A stretch of DNA of 64,000 nt, from the NCBI GenBank assembly GCA_028622995.1, contig JAJQJQ010000045.1:1364001-1428000 (forward strand). The letters are read 5' to 3'. Both the position numbers and the translations under genes were made by a program. Source of the stretch: Panagrolaimus kolymaensis. Its lineage: Eukaryota; Nematoda; Chromadorea; Rhabditida; Panagrolaimidae. Shown here one piece after another: positions 14,255 to 27,399 of the stretch (position 1 is its first letter; each line of letters begins with the position of its first letter). The notes beneath the pieces are model-generated. The model was not told where the DNA came from. It saw only the letters and a list, made by a program, of their open reading frames with translations, and ran no database searches.

Positions 14255-15351
14255 AAACAAAAAAAAATTACAAAATCTTTAATTAAAAAAACTGTATTTT
14301 TTTTTCAAGAAAAAATTTTTCCTTTTTAATAAAAAAAATTTGTTTCGTAAAATTTTTTTCTTATGTTTGTAATTTTTAAGAATATAAAAGTATTATTTCA
14401 TTTTTTTTGTGGTACTCCGAAAATTTTAATAAACTGGTAAAACTATTTTTCTATATATTTTTTTGTTTTCTTAATTTTATGCTATGTTTTACTTTTTTCC
14501 TCTCCAAAATTCTTTCAATTTTTTATTTGTTTATTTTTTGGTCTCAAAGCTTCTTTTATTTGTATTTTGTATCTCAACGCGATGCGACGTCTTCTGATTT
14601 TTTTTATTTATTTTTAAGAACTTGATCTATTTAAAAAAATGTGTGAATAAATATATTTTTTTGCAACAAAAAATCTATGACTTTTTACAAGACAAAAATA
14701 TTTTTTTTTGAGGTTGGCCCGATTTGACCATTCAAAAAAAGAAGAAGGAAGAATTGCTATGGAAATTATTTGGGGTTCCATGGATGAAACAAATAAATGC
14801 TTTCTTTATTTTTTCCTAATATTTTTTTTTATTTTGAAAATTTATTTATATTTTTTTGCTGTCCTAATCCAAAAAAGGTTTATTACTTTACTTTTTCTTT
14901 GTTTTTGAATATTTTGCTCTATTTTTTTTTCAATTTTGTATTATAATTTTTGATTTATTTTTTGCTAGAAAGCATAATTAATTTATGGATAAAAAAGCAA
15001 ACGCTTTAAGGTAAAAAAAATGTAAGCAAGTTTGAAACATTAAAAGAATTAATAATTTGATAATTTTTTTTGAAAAAAGCCAATGGAATTACGACATTAA
15101 TAATTATGAATAAATTAAAATAATAGGAATTTCCATAGACTTTAATGTTTTTATTTTTGTACTTCTTATTTGCTAAAAGTAGATTCTTTAAAAAAATACT
15201 TGAATAAACAAATGTTTTTACAAGAAAAAAAAGCTTTGGAAAAAGGCACAAATTACAGGCATCAAAAAATTTAAAAAAACACAGCCAAAACACAAAAAAA
15301 TTATTTTAGTTCCAAGACACAAATTTTTTTTCAAAAAAGGCGATAATAAAT
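14255..15351. other. Intergenic region
   Basis: T-rich spacer between the convergent GPCR and intermediate-filament genes, so it holds both 3' untranslated regions. Apart from the AATAAA listed separately nothing is recognisable. Open frames here are Phe/Tyr/Leu-rich and look random. Confidence 0.6.
14328..14333 (+). terminator. Polyadenylation signal of the GPCR gene
   Basis: AATAAA hexamer 74 nt after the GPCR stop codon. Confidence 0.5.
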
Positions 15352-16680
15352 TTATTCTACCGATTTTAAACTTTTTCGATAAATTTTAATTTCTTCATCA
15401 ATCGTTTTTTTCGTGTTAAATAAATTTTCTAATTCACATTTCATTTTGTTTCTATCTTCAGCTGTTTTAGCTATGAGTTTATCTGTTCCATTCATAGCTT
15501 CTTCATGCCTCTTTTCTGAATCCTCTTTTTGAAAATATAATTCTTCTATTTGTTTTTCAAGTAAAATATTTTTTAATTCTTCATCAACCACTTTATTTTT
15601 TAATTCATTAAACTCTTTTCGAAGAGTTTTTGTTTCTTGTTTTTGAGAATCTTCAATCATTTTTGAAATCGATGATGGGTTTTCGAATTCTTGAATTTTA
15701 AACAAATATTTGGAATTATTGGATTGGTCTATTGAGTGCTAAAAAAATGGAAAAATTATTGTATGTTTATTAGCTTCGAAATATCCTTGCTAAAATCCAA
15801 CTTACTTGGTTTTGCAGTTGCTGGGCTCTAATTTTTTTAATTTCCAAACTCGAATCGTTTCCACAATATTTTTGACTCAAACCATTTGTCTCTTTTTCAA
15901 TTCTTAAATTAATTTTATCGATTTCATTATTATTAGCAATTTTTTCTTTATCACCATCATTCAAAATAATTTGAAATTGATTTAAAAATATATTACAATT
16001 TTCGATTTCTTTTTGTTGTAAAACATAAATTTTTCGTAATTGAGTTTGCAAACGATGGTTATCATTTTTTAATTTAAAATTAATTTTTTCTTTTTCTGAA
16101 ATTCGATGTTTATGGAAAATAATTGAAAATTCCAAATCTGATAAACGAGTAATTAATTGATCAATGGATATTTGGTCTGCAAAATGGTCTCGAATGGAAT
16201 TTTCATCATCTGTTTGAGATTCATTAAATTCAATTTTTGTCTTTTTGAATTCTTTAATTAAATCATATTTTTCATTTTTAATCCCATCGATTTTTAGTTT
16301 ATTTTCGTTGAGTTTTGATTCTAAGTTTTTCTCTATTTTTCCATGGCGAATTCCAATAAAATGTGTTAAAGTTTCAAAATAAGCAGTAAAATAACGATTT
16401 TGGCTTTCCAAAAACGAATGATTTTCAATAATTGAAGAAAATTTTTCAAATAATTCTTTTATTTCTTCCAAATTAATTTTCAATGATTTTGAAGCTAAAT
16501 CAATCAATGTTGCTTCATCGATTACGGAACATTTCTGTTGTTGGGTTTCTATTTGGCCTTGAAAATTTAATTTTTCAATGGTTTTTTTATTTATTTACAA
16601 AAATTACCTATATTTTTTATTTCTTCTATTATCTCTTCTTCCGGGATTTGCTCCATAATAAAAATATTTTCAGCAGACAT
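15352..16680 (-). CDS. Divergent, tailless cytoplasmic intermediate filament protein
   Basis: Three exons on the minus strand (16680-16608, 16557-15806, 15738-15352) join in phase to about 403 aa. The product is almost entirely coiled coil (Glu/Lys/Leu/Ile-rich heptads). Both ends of an intermediate filament rod are recognisable. Residues about 60-79 hold a coil-1A-like segment ending FLESQNR, matching the usual LNDRxAxYIEKVRxLExQN. The last residues contain IDEEIKIYRKSL, matching the rod-end consensus (EIATYRKLLEGEE). The implied rod of about 344 aa suits the long lamin-type rod of nematode cytoplasmic filaments. The head is about 59 residues. Translation stops within five residues of the rod-end motif, so there is no tail or lamin-tail domain. 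It would act as a structural filament subunit, probably as an obligate partner of others. Family call is by motif; sequence between the ends is strongly diverged. Confidence 0.72.
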
Positions 16681-17389
16681 TTTTAAAAATAAGTTTCAAA
16701 GTAAAAAAAATAAAAGTAAGCTACATTCAAAAAAGTTAAAGACAATAACGAATAAAAAAGAAAGAAGAAGAAACAATTATTACTCTGAAACAAAGAAGAA
16801 GAAAAAAAATATTTCTAACCACCAGGAAAAGCAAATATATATTTTTTTCAAGAGCTTGTCGCTTCGCAATTCACACTCATTAAAAGTGGATGTAGTACTT
16901 CATTTGAAGAGTTGAAAAGCTTTTTTTGAATGCTCTCGTATTATTATTCTTGAGGTTGTTCACAAAGAAAGAAAAGAATAACCATCTTATAAAAATTGGA
17001 TATAATATATTTGGCGAGAGATGAGATTTCTGGAACAATTTAGAGCTCTCCAGACTATTCAATTCTTTTAAAAATCGATGGAATTAAAAAAGGCTTGAAA
17101 ATTTTCAGAAGATTTTATTTAGCATTTATTTTTTTAGATTTTACATTGACCTTGAATGCAATAGAAATTTTTTTTTGACAGATTTGAATCATGTTTGTAA
17201 ATATTTATTATTTATTACCCGCATATTAACAAAAGAAAAATACAGAAAAACTATCAAACTTTGCAAAATAATAAAAGCCCTTAAATTTAAAATAAAATAC
17301 AAAAATTGAAAAAACGGGAGAAATTTAAACCCGTAAAAATATTTCATTTATTAAAAAAATGTCATCTTTTCTTTTTTGGATGACTTTAA
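16681..17389. other. Intergenic region
   Basis: About 0.7 kb between two minus-strand genes: the promoter/5' side of the filament gene and the 3' side of the DUF273 gene. AT-rich, no recognised feature. Confidence 0.55.
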
Positions 17390-19719
17390 CTAAGTATCAT
17401 CATCACAATGAGGATAGCATTCACCCACATCAGGTTCAGTTAAATATGGTAAACCTCTAGCTTGTTGAGGAAAATTTCTTCCACTTCCCTTTTCAAAATT
17501 TGCAAGTTGTTTTCGAACTTCATCCACGGATATTCGTTTATTGGCTCTCCAATTCCAGCCTGAATAATCTGCTGAACATTCAGAAACATTAAAAAGTTTC
17601 TATAAAAAAATGATTTTTTTAAATACAGAAACCCAAAATAAAAAAATTAATAAAGTTTACAGAAAATGGAGATTGCCAACCACCAATATCAATGTTTTGA
17701 GCTTTCCACCCGTGTAACATAAAATCATGCTCACTCCAACCATCCGTGGTTAAATATGCATCTCGAACCCATCCATGAGCTCGACGATAAATTCTTAATT
17801 TACCTGGCCAAAATCGATTTGCACCTAAAATAAATTTTATTTCGGCTTATCAAAAAAATTTCGAAGTCACAAAAATGGAAATTTTGCAAAATAAGATTAA
17901 TTTTAAAAAAGTTTTTCTGTTAACTTTTTAATTTTCCGCTGTGGAAAATTTGAATATAAGAAATACTGACCTAGCATAACTTTAACACACGTTACATAAG
18001 CCATATAAGTATCATAATCCTTTCCACGATGCCAAATACTATCACATGCTCGAATTTCGGCTTTTGCATTCGGCATCACAGTTTGAAGGATGTGGATCTA
18101 AAACGACCCTTCGATTAATTCTGTTGCCAAAACAAAAAAAAAACAATTACAAACCTGTAAAACTCCATTATCGGCTCCATTCCAATTTGATGGTTGAATA
18201 AATTGCCAATCAGCCCATCGCCTCAAAAAATCCCTTGCAAATGGAGTATTTTTAACTAAATAATTTCCGGAAGCAATTTCCCAATTAAAATATCGTTCAT
18301 AAAAAATTATATCCACTCGATCATCAATCCATTCTTCTATGCAATGATTTGGATTTACAACTCCAGCATCGGCGTCCAAAACTAACATCCAATCGGTTTC
18401 TTCTAAATACACTGAAGCCGCACAATGTTTTTTGAAAAATAACTAAAAAATAAAAAAACATTAAAATTTTAAAAACAAAATTAATTCAGAAATGTCTCGA
18501 AAAGTGTTTTCCTGGCGTGACCCAAAAATATTTATATTATTTTTAAAATTTTCGTTATGAGACATTATGACTCAGAAAATCGTTTGAAACACGCAATTTT
18601 TATGCTTAATTTCCATTCTTAAATAATATTGTTTTCAAACATTTTTTGTGTTTCAAAACAAAAAATAATTAAATTTTAGGAAGGCATTACAGAAAGTTTT
18701 GTTTTGTTATGCAAAGTTATTTTTGGTATATCAAAAGATGAGAGATAAAACTTACTTGATCATGTTTACAATATTTCTTAACTTTTTCATCATGATCAAG
18801 ATCAATCAACTTGAAAGTATAATTTGCAGATTTCAAATAACATTCAAGGGATTGTTGAGCAACTTTATAATGGCTAAAAAATGTAATAAAAAACGCTGAC
18901 AAAGTAAGCATACATCACAGTTATTATTGAAGGATTATCTCAAATTTAAAAGAGGATTCGACTTTAACACTCAAAAAAAAGTTGAATAATAAAATGAATA
19001 AAATATAATAATAAGTCTCTTATTAAAGCGCAAAAATTAATTTCTGAATTAATTAATTTTTTTCGTAATTCATTTAAATTTTGTATTAAAAAAGAATGCT
19101 ACTTTTACTGAAGTCAAACAGTAACTATCAAGGCAACTCATGGAAAATTCGCTAAAGTTATTCTTTCAGTTTTTTTCTCAGCGATTTTTGATTCTGTAAA
19201 CAATTTATTTATCGAGAAATCCTCATATTTTTCTTCTTTTTAAATTTTTAAATTTTTAGCGAAACTATTCCAACAAAGCTTTTAAAAAAAAATTCGGGGT
19301 GAAAGACAGAAAGAATAAAAAAATAAAGAATCTTAAAAATTGTTTAATTTAAAAAAAAATGCTTACGTTTTATAACTACTTTCAACAACAGCAACAAAAA
19401 CCATAACTTTACCAAAAATTTGTGGGCATGAACCCATATTAAATCTTTTTGGATATGGTGTTCTTTTAGGTGTCATATCCAAAATACTTTGTGGAGCTTG
19501 AATATGTTCATCATTTGCTCCATGTCTGTGGCCTCCATTTTGATTTTGATTATCAGAACCAGATTTTTGAAATCCATATCCTCGCGAATGTAAAATAGAT
19601 TCATAAGAATTTGAAAAATTTCGAGGAAAATTTATATAAAAAAATATTATAAATAAAATTAAAAATAAAAATATGTAAATTCTATGATTATTTATTGATC
19701 GAATCGTTATTATTCCCAT
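17390..19719 (-). CDS. DUF273 family type II membrane glycosyltransferase
   Basis: Six minus-strand exons: 19719-19367, 18873-18756, 18442-18155, 18097-17971, 17824-17661 and 17599-17390; phases agree and give about 419 aa. The N-terminus has a short basic cytosolic end and a hydrophobic signal-anchor (about residues 13-30), followed by a Gly/Asn/His-rich luminal stem. The catalytic part starts near the [12 protein letters not shown] segment. It contains the metal/nucleotide-sugar DxD site as DADAG at 180-184, preceded by [10 protein letters not shown], and later the Trp-rich GADNGVL and GWSEHDFML segments. This matches the nematode-expanded DUF273 group, related to GMA12/MNN10-type galactosyltransferases of the Golgi. 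Donor sugar and acceptor are unknown. The ATG is the first Met before the anchor. Confidence 0.85.
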
Positions 19720-21697
19720 TTTTTTTTGTTTTGAAATTTGTTATTATTTTTATTATGTAAAATTATTAATTTATTAACCGTAGATTATAATATTTATTGG
19801 GACATCTTCTGAAAAAAAACAGAAATTAGGCAGTTGGTTGGTTATGAACAAAAGTTTAATTAAAGAGAAGAAAATTACGAAATTGAAAAAATGTTGGAAC
19901 TAATTATCGCGGTCACGAACTGTTCTATTTTTTTAGTGAAATTATGATAATAAAAAAAGCAGTGGAGAAAATAAAAAAACTTGTATATACATATTTTTTT
20001 GGGTAATAAAAAAATTTTATATTAGTAATGTTTACCTATTTTATGTTTACCTAAAAAATTAAGAAATTTTAATAATGAAAACTATAAACTATTTTCTTCA
20101 TAAAAAAATAATTATTACCGGGGTTTTCTAATTAAAACTTCTAGAAATTTCAGTTTTCACTTCAAAAAAATAAATAAAAGGAAATCAAAGAAAGTAAAAA
20201 AAGGAAGATTCAATCCATTTTTTTTTTGGTTGTAAAAGTTAAGGAAGGAGCAGCAAAATAGCTTTAAAAAAATCAAAACAAAAATTGGATGGAATTGAAA
20301 AGAAAGAAGGAGAAAAGGTGACGATGATGATGACAAAAAATCGGTAAAAATGAATAAGAAACAAACAACGTGTATTATTTCAATTTCAAAGAAATCTTCT
20401 TTTTCACTACTTTTTTTTGACGCAATTGAAAAAAAGAAGAAGATGCGAACCGAAAAGAAGAAGGCGATGAAAGACACTTTTTTTTCTTTTCATTATTCAA
20501 AGTCAAGTTTTAGGTTAGGCGGTTGTCGAATCGACTTCTTTATTTGATTTAAAGAAAAAGAAAAATAATATAAAAAGGAGGTGACTAAAAAAAGAAGGCG
20601 GTTTGGTTGGTTCATCTTCTTTATTTTTTAAACCATATTTTTTATAAAAACCTTTTTTTGCAGAATTATTTTTTACTTTTTATTTTGTTACTTAATTGTT
20701 TACACCAAAGAAAAATTTTAAAAAAATAAATGCATTTCTTTTTGTAAATTTCAGATAGGTATCGATGATGACATTCATTCTCATCTTATTTAACTTTTTT
20801 TTACCTTTTTTAAAAAATCTATGCTTACTGAAACTTTACTAAAACAAAAAAATTAACCCTTTTCATCCTTCGGAAAAAAGATACAATAGATTATCTATTT
20901 CTCCTTTTATTTTAGCACCAACTTTTAATAACAAAAACTCCAGAAAAAAATTTTGTTGTTGAAAAATTAATAAATGAAAAAAGTTTGAACAATGAAAATT
21001 AATCCCAAAATTAATTTACGAACGCGAATGAATGCATTCGAAAATGAAGAGAGAAATGACAGAAAAACAATTTCCATTTGGTTGTTTGATGGTTTTTTGA
21101 CCTCGATAAATTTTTTTAGGATGTCTTCTTTCCTTCCTTCCTTTCTTGGATTTTGTCGTTGTTGCTCCATTAAATTCGAAAAAAAAAAATTAGAATCAAA
21201 CAATAACAACGAAAAAAAGAAATAAAGAAGTCGAATCAAAAAAATCTTTCTTTAGTTTTATTTTTTTTTCCAAATCTTATTTTAAGGTCATTCACGAATC
21301 AACAAAAAAAACGAAAAAACCAAACACGGAAACCCGTCAAAATAAAAAAAAATAATTTTATTTCGTTGAAAGTAAACACGCGGCACACATCTCAAAACCA
21401 AAAAAAGCCTGAAAAGTAAATATGACTTTAAATAAAAAAAATTGCGCAGTAAAAAAAAGATTGTGACTGAATTTTATTACCATGAATTAAACATTTAGAA
21501 AGAAAAAAAAATGGTTTAAGTTTTTGTTTGTTTGAGTGGTTTGGTTTTTTTTTGAGGATGGTAAATAAATAGATTTTTTTAATAAAAAGAAAAAAAAGAT
21601 AAACAACAAAAAAAATTATTTATTCAATTTTGGAAATCAAAAGTAAATTTGCACAAAAACCAAGCATTTCTTCTTCTTTTCTTTTTTTTTTTGCGAG
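19720..21697. other. Intergenic region upstream of the DUF273 gene
   Basis: About 2 kb of purine- and pyrimidine-rich low-complexity sequence (AAG/TTC tracts) probably containing the DUF273 promoter. No gene or RNA recognised. Confidence 0.5.
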
Positions 21698-21705
21698 ATT
21701 TTATA

Positions 21706-22343
21706 TAGAGACCGGCAAGTCGCATGCATGCTTGAGCGTTTCACTCAATTTTTTTCGTCATTCTATGAGCGAAAAAGAGAAAAAAAGAGAATGTTTACTA
21801 TTAATTTAATAAAGGACAAATAAATTATTCATATTTAACATAATATGTAATTTTATGTCCTGATTCCGAATATCTAATTTTTGGAACAAGTTTTCCTTCA
21901 TTGATTGCCTTAAAACTCCATTTTATTGTTCAAAAAATCGAGTTGCAGGGGGGTTGCAACGAGTTTTTTGCATGAAACAATAGAAAATTAAATTTTCCAT
22001 ATATAGATTTTTATTAAAAACGCGCACCGTCGCGCACTAAAAATATGGCATCCAAAAAACTAATTTTCTAGTTGATTTTACAGTGGAAAAACACGAAAAA
22101 GAGGAATAAATGCTTGCTAACTTGCATGCTTGCTGCATTTTTCCCTTTCGTCGAATAAAAAAAAAGTGATGTCTTGAACGAAAAATTTTTGATTTTAGAA
22201 AATTTGAATTCGACTTTTGGGGGTTTTAATTAAGTCTTCTTCCATTTATTTTTTTATATTCGGGATATTCATAGCAGAAAGTACTAGATCCATACAAAAC
22301 TTTGCAATTTTCTAAAACAAAAATTTTGAGCTGCCGGTCTCTA
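21706..22343. mobile_element. Non-autonomous hAT-like DNA transposon (638 bp)
   Basis: The segment begins TAGAGACCGGCA and ends with its exact reverse complement TGCCGGTCTCTA, a 12-bp perfect terminal inverted repeat. It is flanked by the identical 8-mer ATTTTATA at 21698-21705 and 22344-22351, i.e. an 8-bp target-site duplication. An 8-bp duplication with YAGAG-type termini is typical of hAT elements. No transposase reading frame is present, so it would move only with enzyme supplied elsewhere. Intact duplications and termini suggest a fairly recent insertion. It lies in gene-free DNA and breaks nothing visible. Superfamily assignment is an inference from termini and duplication length. Confidence 0.78.
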
Positions 22344-22351
22344 ATTTTATA

Positions 22352-25300
22352 GGCGCATTTTTTAATAAATTTCTAAACTTCTAAAATTTATTTTTCTATC
22401 GATTAATTTTTTTTAACTATGTCCTCGCTTCCAAAAAACAAACGATTCTAAAAAATATAATTGAAAATTAATAATTTGTTTATTTTTGCAATAAAAATCC
22501 AAGAATGAATTAATGAAAATAAAGCAAAAGTCTATGATTTTATTGTAGAAAAAAAAAATGGTAACATTCTTTTGGATACCAACAAACATTTCGGAATGAA
22601 ACAAGATTGAATAATATTGAATAAAAAATGAAAGAAAAAAGTTTATTATTATATGTCTCATATTTATTATGATTTTCGACGAATAATTTAATTTAAAAAT
22701 CACCTTTTTTTATTTTCGTTTTCATTATTTTTATTCAAAACTTATTTTGATTAGAAGTGACCAAATCAAATCGAACAACCAACAATAAAAGAAGCAATAA
22801 AAAAAATGGCGAAGAAAGCAGCAAAACTTTTTTCTTTCTTTTTTTGGCTTGGTCTCTCTTTCTTTTCGACAATGTCAAGAAAGAAAAGAAAGAAAAAAAT
22901 AGGAAAGATGAATGAATTCCATTGGGAAGAAAATAAATATATGTAAAAAAAGTTACCAAACAAAATTCTTGTTAGTTTTTTAGCCTCCATTGAAAGAAGA
23001 AGAAGAAAAAAAATGCAACTTTGTATGAATACGTTTTCTCTGTAGCTTGCTTGATCGTTGTTGGCTTGGCTCGTAACTATACAAAAACAAAAGAACCAAA
23101 AAAAGTTCAAATATTAAAGAAAAAGCTTTTAAAAAAAAAATGGCCACAAAAAACATGAACAACAAGAAACGTGTCTTTTGTAAAAAAAAGTTTAAGAATC
23201 AATTGTATTTTAAAAATTACTTAGAGTCTGTCTTGTCTGGCAGGAAAAGTAAAAAAAATTAAACACTTTTACGTTTAAAATTCTGGCAAATCTAAAAGGA
23301 AATAACTCTGAATGTCGAAAAATTTGAAAATTTGGTTGTTTGAAAGAAAAAATTTTCAGTTTTGGCCCGAAACAATCAATTATAATATTTATTTTTTAAG
23401 TTTTTTTTATTATTATGGTTTCACATACATTTTTTATTTCCATTTCCAACCAAAATGAAAGAAGGAGAAAAAAATGTGAAACAAAGAGCAATAAAAAAAA
23501 ATCATTAACGATGAAGGAAAAATGAAACGTATAAAATGAGAATAAAAGACAGATAGATAATACCATACAATAATGACGAGAGGAGAATTTATGGGCTTTA
23601 AAAAAGTTTTTAAAAAAATATGAAATAAAAATATGAAATAAAAATATGTAATAATGAAGGGATAAAGAGTTTTATAGTGTAAATCACAAAAAAAAATAAA
23701 AAAATTGGTAATTATTTTCTGTCTATTTTTTTACCTTGAGTCTAGCCACAAAAGTTTTTTGCTTCTCAATCTATTGTTTGATACATTTTTTACATTTAAA
23801 AAAATCAAAAAAAGCTTAATAAAAAACAAATTTTTTTAAAGCTAATAATGGTGAAGAAAAAGTTTAAACAAGATTTTTAAAAAAATAAACTCAAAATGTG
23901 TTCGAAATAAGCAAATAAAATCGAGCTGTTTTTTCTTTAAATTTTCTTCTTTCTCAATGGAACGCGCAATGCAACCATTTTTTCTCTCTATATTTTTGAC
24001 GTGGACACTTTGGTCAAAAGAAGAAAAGAAAAAATTAAATCGAACACTTTTTTTTGATAGTGCAAAAGTGTTTGACTTTTTTTTCCTTTTTGAAAATGAA
24101 AAGAAAAGAAAAAATGGTTTACCACAAAGTTATTTATTTTTTTGGTGGGTGGGTGTTGGCTAATTTGTTGATTGATTGAGTATAAATATATAAATAAATG
24201 GTGGCGATGGAATTTGGGAAATTGAAATTATTAACAAAATTTATAAAAATTAAGTGGGAGAAGATTCAGAACGGTGAAACTTGGAAACAAAAATTTGATT
24301 GTCGAAATACAAAAAAAAAGGTTTAAAACGAAAACAGTCAAAACCAAAAAAAAAGAAAGAAGCATATCCCAAAATGTATTTTTAAAAAAGGTGTCAAATT
24401 AAACCTGCTTCACTAACACCAAAAAAAGAGTTTTAAAACCTAATACATATTTTCTTTTGGTATCGGATTCATTGTTTATTTCTCATAAAAAAACAAACAG
24501 GTTCATTAAACTAAAAATAGAAAAGGATGGATTTTATTTTAACAGTGCTTCTAATTTTAAAAAAATGTTTAAAAATAAAAGAAAATGGATACAGCAAAAA
24601 ATTCTTTTAAAACGTGCAAATTCTTTTTCATTGAGAAAGTAGCGTTCATGAAGCTTCATCATCCTTCAATTTTTTGACCATAAAATTTTCGCTTATAATT
24701 CTATTATTTATTTTTCTGAACATTTTAGTGATATTTATAGAGTAAAGTTACTAATTCCATTTTTTTATTCGCAATCGCAAAAAAAAGCATGAAAATTTGA
24801 ACTTGCCTCCTCTTTTGGCATAGCGCCTTTCAATGACAACTACTTGAAGCATTACTTTTTTTCTTCGAACAAATTCCCAAAAAAAACTTTTAGTAAGCTC
24901 TTGCCTTTTTTTTGTTTTGCTTTTCAATCCATTCCATTTTACACTAACTGTTTTTACCTATTAACCATAAGAACTGTTTTTTAATAAACCCATAAAAGCT
25001 TTATTTTAGTTTACCTCCATTTTTTGTTTACGGAAACCATCTCCTTGCTTTCCGTGTTTGTTATTATTTTTTTGACCATGTTTTTTGATTTTTATATTCA
25101 TTTCCATAATTCAATGATCAACGTAAAAACACCTTCTCCATATTTTTTTGATATAATTTTTACCTTCTTTTTTTTTACAATGGAAATTTCTTTTTTTTGG
25201 ATTTCTCTTTTTCATTATCCAAAAAATCTGGGTTATTCAAACATTTTCAATCCCTTGTTTTTCGTATTTTCTTATTTTCTTGCATCATCATTGTCGCGTA

Positions 25301-26158
25301 TATTTTTTTTGTTCCTTCTTCTTGCTAGACAACTTTAAAATGTAACAGCATTATTGTTGTTAACACATTGCTTGCTTGCTTCTTCCTCTCCGTTCACTCG
25401 TGTCTCTCTCGTCTCATTTTATGGGATAAAAAATATTAGCAGCGAGAAAAAATAAAAATAAAAACTTGTTTGGATTCTTCTCTCCTCTCTATTTTTTTTT
25501 ATTTTTAAGAAAAAAGCAAGCATCAACAAGCAAGTTTCAAGTGTTTTTTCTTTGTATTTTTGTGTTTTAGTTTACTAATAAATATTTTTCGTTTCCCGCT
25601 TTTTTTCCTTCTAAACTTTCCTTCCATCAATCCATCCATCTCAATCCGTTTAATTCCATCTTCCTCACGTGCAACCAAATTTATTTGTTTATGATTAAAA
25701 AGACTTTTATTTAACTTCCTTCCCTATCATTAAATAGTTTTACGTATGTATATAAAAAATTGTTCACTTTTTTTTATTTCAAACTTTCATGGATGCATAC
25801 ATACGCGTTGAGAAGACACGATCATTTGATTGCTTGTTCTTTCAGTCAGTCATATTTCATCGTTTGACGCCATACTCGCTCGCGGCTTCTTTTTTTTCTT
25901 GCAAAAAAAAAATCTTACTTTTTTTTGACAACTGCAAGCAACAGCAGCTGATATTGATTCTTTTCTTCATTTTTTTTTTCATTTTTAAATTTGTTTTTGT
26001 TTCAGGACTATCCTCCTTTGTGAAGTGGTACTCTGAACTACTCAATTTTCTCGTGGTTGCTGCTGGTGGAAGAAGGAAGGAGGCGGATCATCATCATCAA
26101 CGTTGTTCTCCTGCGATAAGACAAAGAACAACAAGAAGTCAAAAAAAAAGAAAGAAAT
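22352..26158. other. Intergenic region upstream of the methyltransferase gene
   Basis: About 3.8 kb without a convincing gene. Composition is AT-rich with AAAG/TTTC tracts. Towards 25300-26000 it becomes T/C-rich, and a TTTGTTTCAG site near 26000 could be a 5' leader or trans-splice acceptor for the gene that starts at 26159. Confidence 0.5.
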
Positions 26159-27309
26159 ATGGCTGCTATGAATTCAATTAAACAAAAAATTGCTAGTGCA
26201 ATTACATCAGATTTGCGATCACAGGTTGGAAAACGCTTTTTGTGTTTCATTAATGAAAGGAATATAATATATTAACATAGTTTTTAGTTTAGATGTCCAC
26301 CAAAATCATGGTCAGCAAATATATTAACGAAACAATGGTCTAGAGAAACTAAACCTTTGGTTAAAGCTGTAATAGATAAACTTGATGTTAAACAAGGTAA
26401 GACTTTTTTAAGTTCATTTTTTGGTCATTGTTCTAACTACTAATACATAGCTTTCAGATGATAACATCCTTGAAATAGGATATGGCAGAGGAAATGGATT
26501 TCCATATCTCTTTGAAAAAGTCAAAGACGGCAAAGGATGGGTTTTTGGTCTTGAATCTTCAACATACATGGAAGAACTAGCTCGAAAAAAGTTTAGCATT
26601 GAAATTCAAGAGGAAGGTAATTTAATCCTTGATCAAGTAAGTAGTCACTTTCTGCCAACAACTTTACATATTTTGTCTTTTTTGCAGATTATCAACATCG
26701 CCAATCTTCCATATCCAAATGATACTTTTAATAGAATATATCATGTTGATGTGTTTTATTTTTGGCAACACGATTCAATGAATCTAATAATAGAAGAATT
26801 TTTACGCATTTTAAAGCCAGGTGGTTCTATTGTTTGTGGAATGGAAATGGAAAGGTTTGTTTACCTTTGCTTTTTAATGTTTAACTTTATCTTCTTTTTT
26901 TTTTGCAATTTAGTTAGTTAGTTGATTTTTAGGTTGAAAAAACTGGAACATCGACGAGTACTTAACGCATCAGAATATGATCCAATGAGATACATTGATA
27001 AGCTTGAACCTACTGGATTTGAACATGTTTCTGTAAGCTAACTTTTTTGATCGAAACTATGGTTATTTATGCAAAGTTTGTTGTTTTCAGGTAGAATATA
27101 TCCATCCAATACCATCATCACCACGTGAATTCATCATTATCACAGCTCATAAACCTGCTTCAACAACTGATGATCTCGATCCTGAAGCAAAAATGGCAAA
27201 ATTGGAACAAGAAATCAAGCAAAAATTAGCCATAGAATCCTTTACAAAATCAAAACAAGCAATGTCAGAAACTACCAAACAGAAATTATCCGATGCTCAA
27301 GGTCTATGA
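26159..27309 (+). CDS. Class I SAM-dependent methyltransferase (type 11-like)
   Basis: Six exons: 26159-26224, 26288-26396, 26458-26636, 26688-26854, 26933-27032 and 27091-27309, in phase, 279 aa. The Rossmann SAM-binding motif I is ILEIGYGRGNG (62-72). It is followed by an acidic motif II around FGLES, a DTFNRIYHVD-type motif, and the post-motif ILKPGGSIVCGMEMER, the usual order for class I enzymes of the ubiE/type-11 group. No signal peptide or membrane segment. The C-terminal about 55 residues are a charged Lys/Glu/Gln-rich helix. The methyl acceptor cannot be told. The methionyl-tRNA synthetase start is only 228 nt downstream on the same strand, so the two may be co-transcribed. For exon 2 the acceptor at 26287 was chosen because the AG five bases further gives an early stop. 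Confidence 0.8.
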
Positions 27310-27393
27310 TTATTTGTTGTTGTTCTTATTGTTGATTTGAATTTTATTATGGCTTTTAGTATCTTTTACATTGTTAAAATCTTACGGTTATAA

Positions 27394-27399
27394 AATAAA
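27394..27399 (+). terminator. Polyadenylation signal of the methyltransferase gene
   Basis: AATAAA 85 nt past the stop and about 120 nt before the acceptor at 27521-27522 that precedes the next start. This spacing fits a nematode operon. Confidence 0.5.

Noticed and set aside
25789..26181. 130-codon open frame overlapping the methyltransferase start
   Set aside because: Out of frame with the methyltransferase, low complexity, and probably 5' leader sequence.
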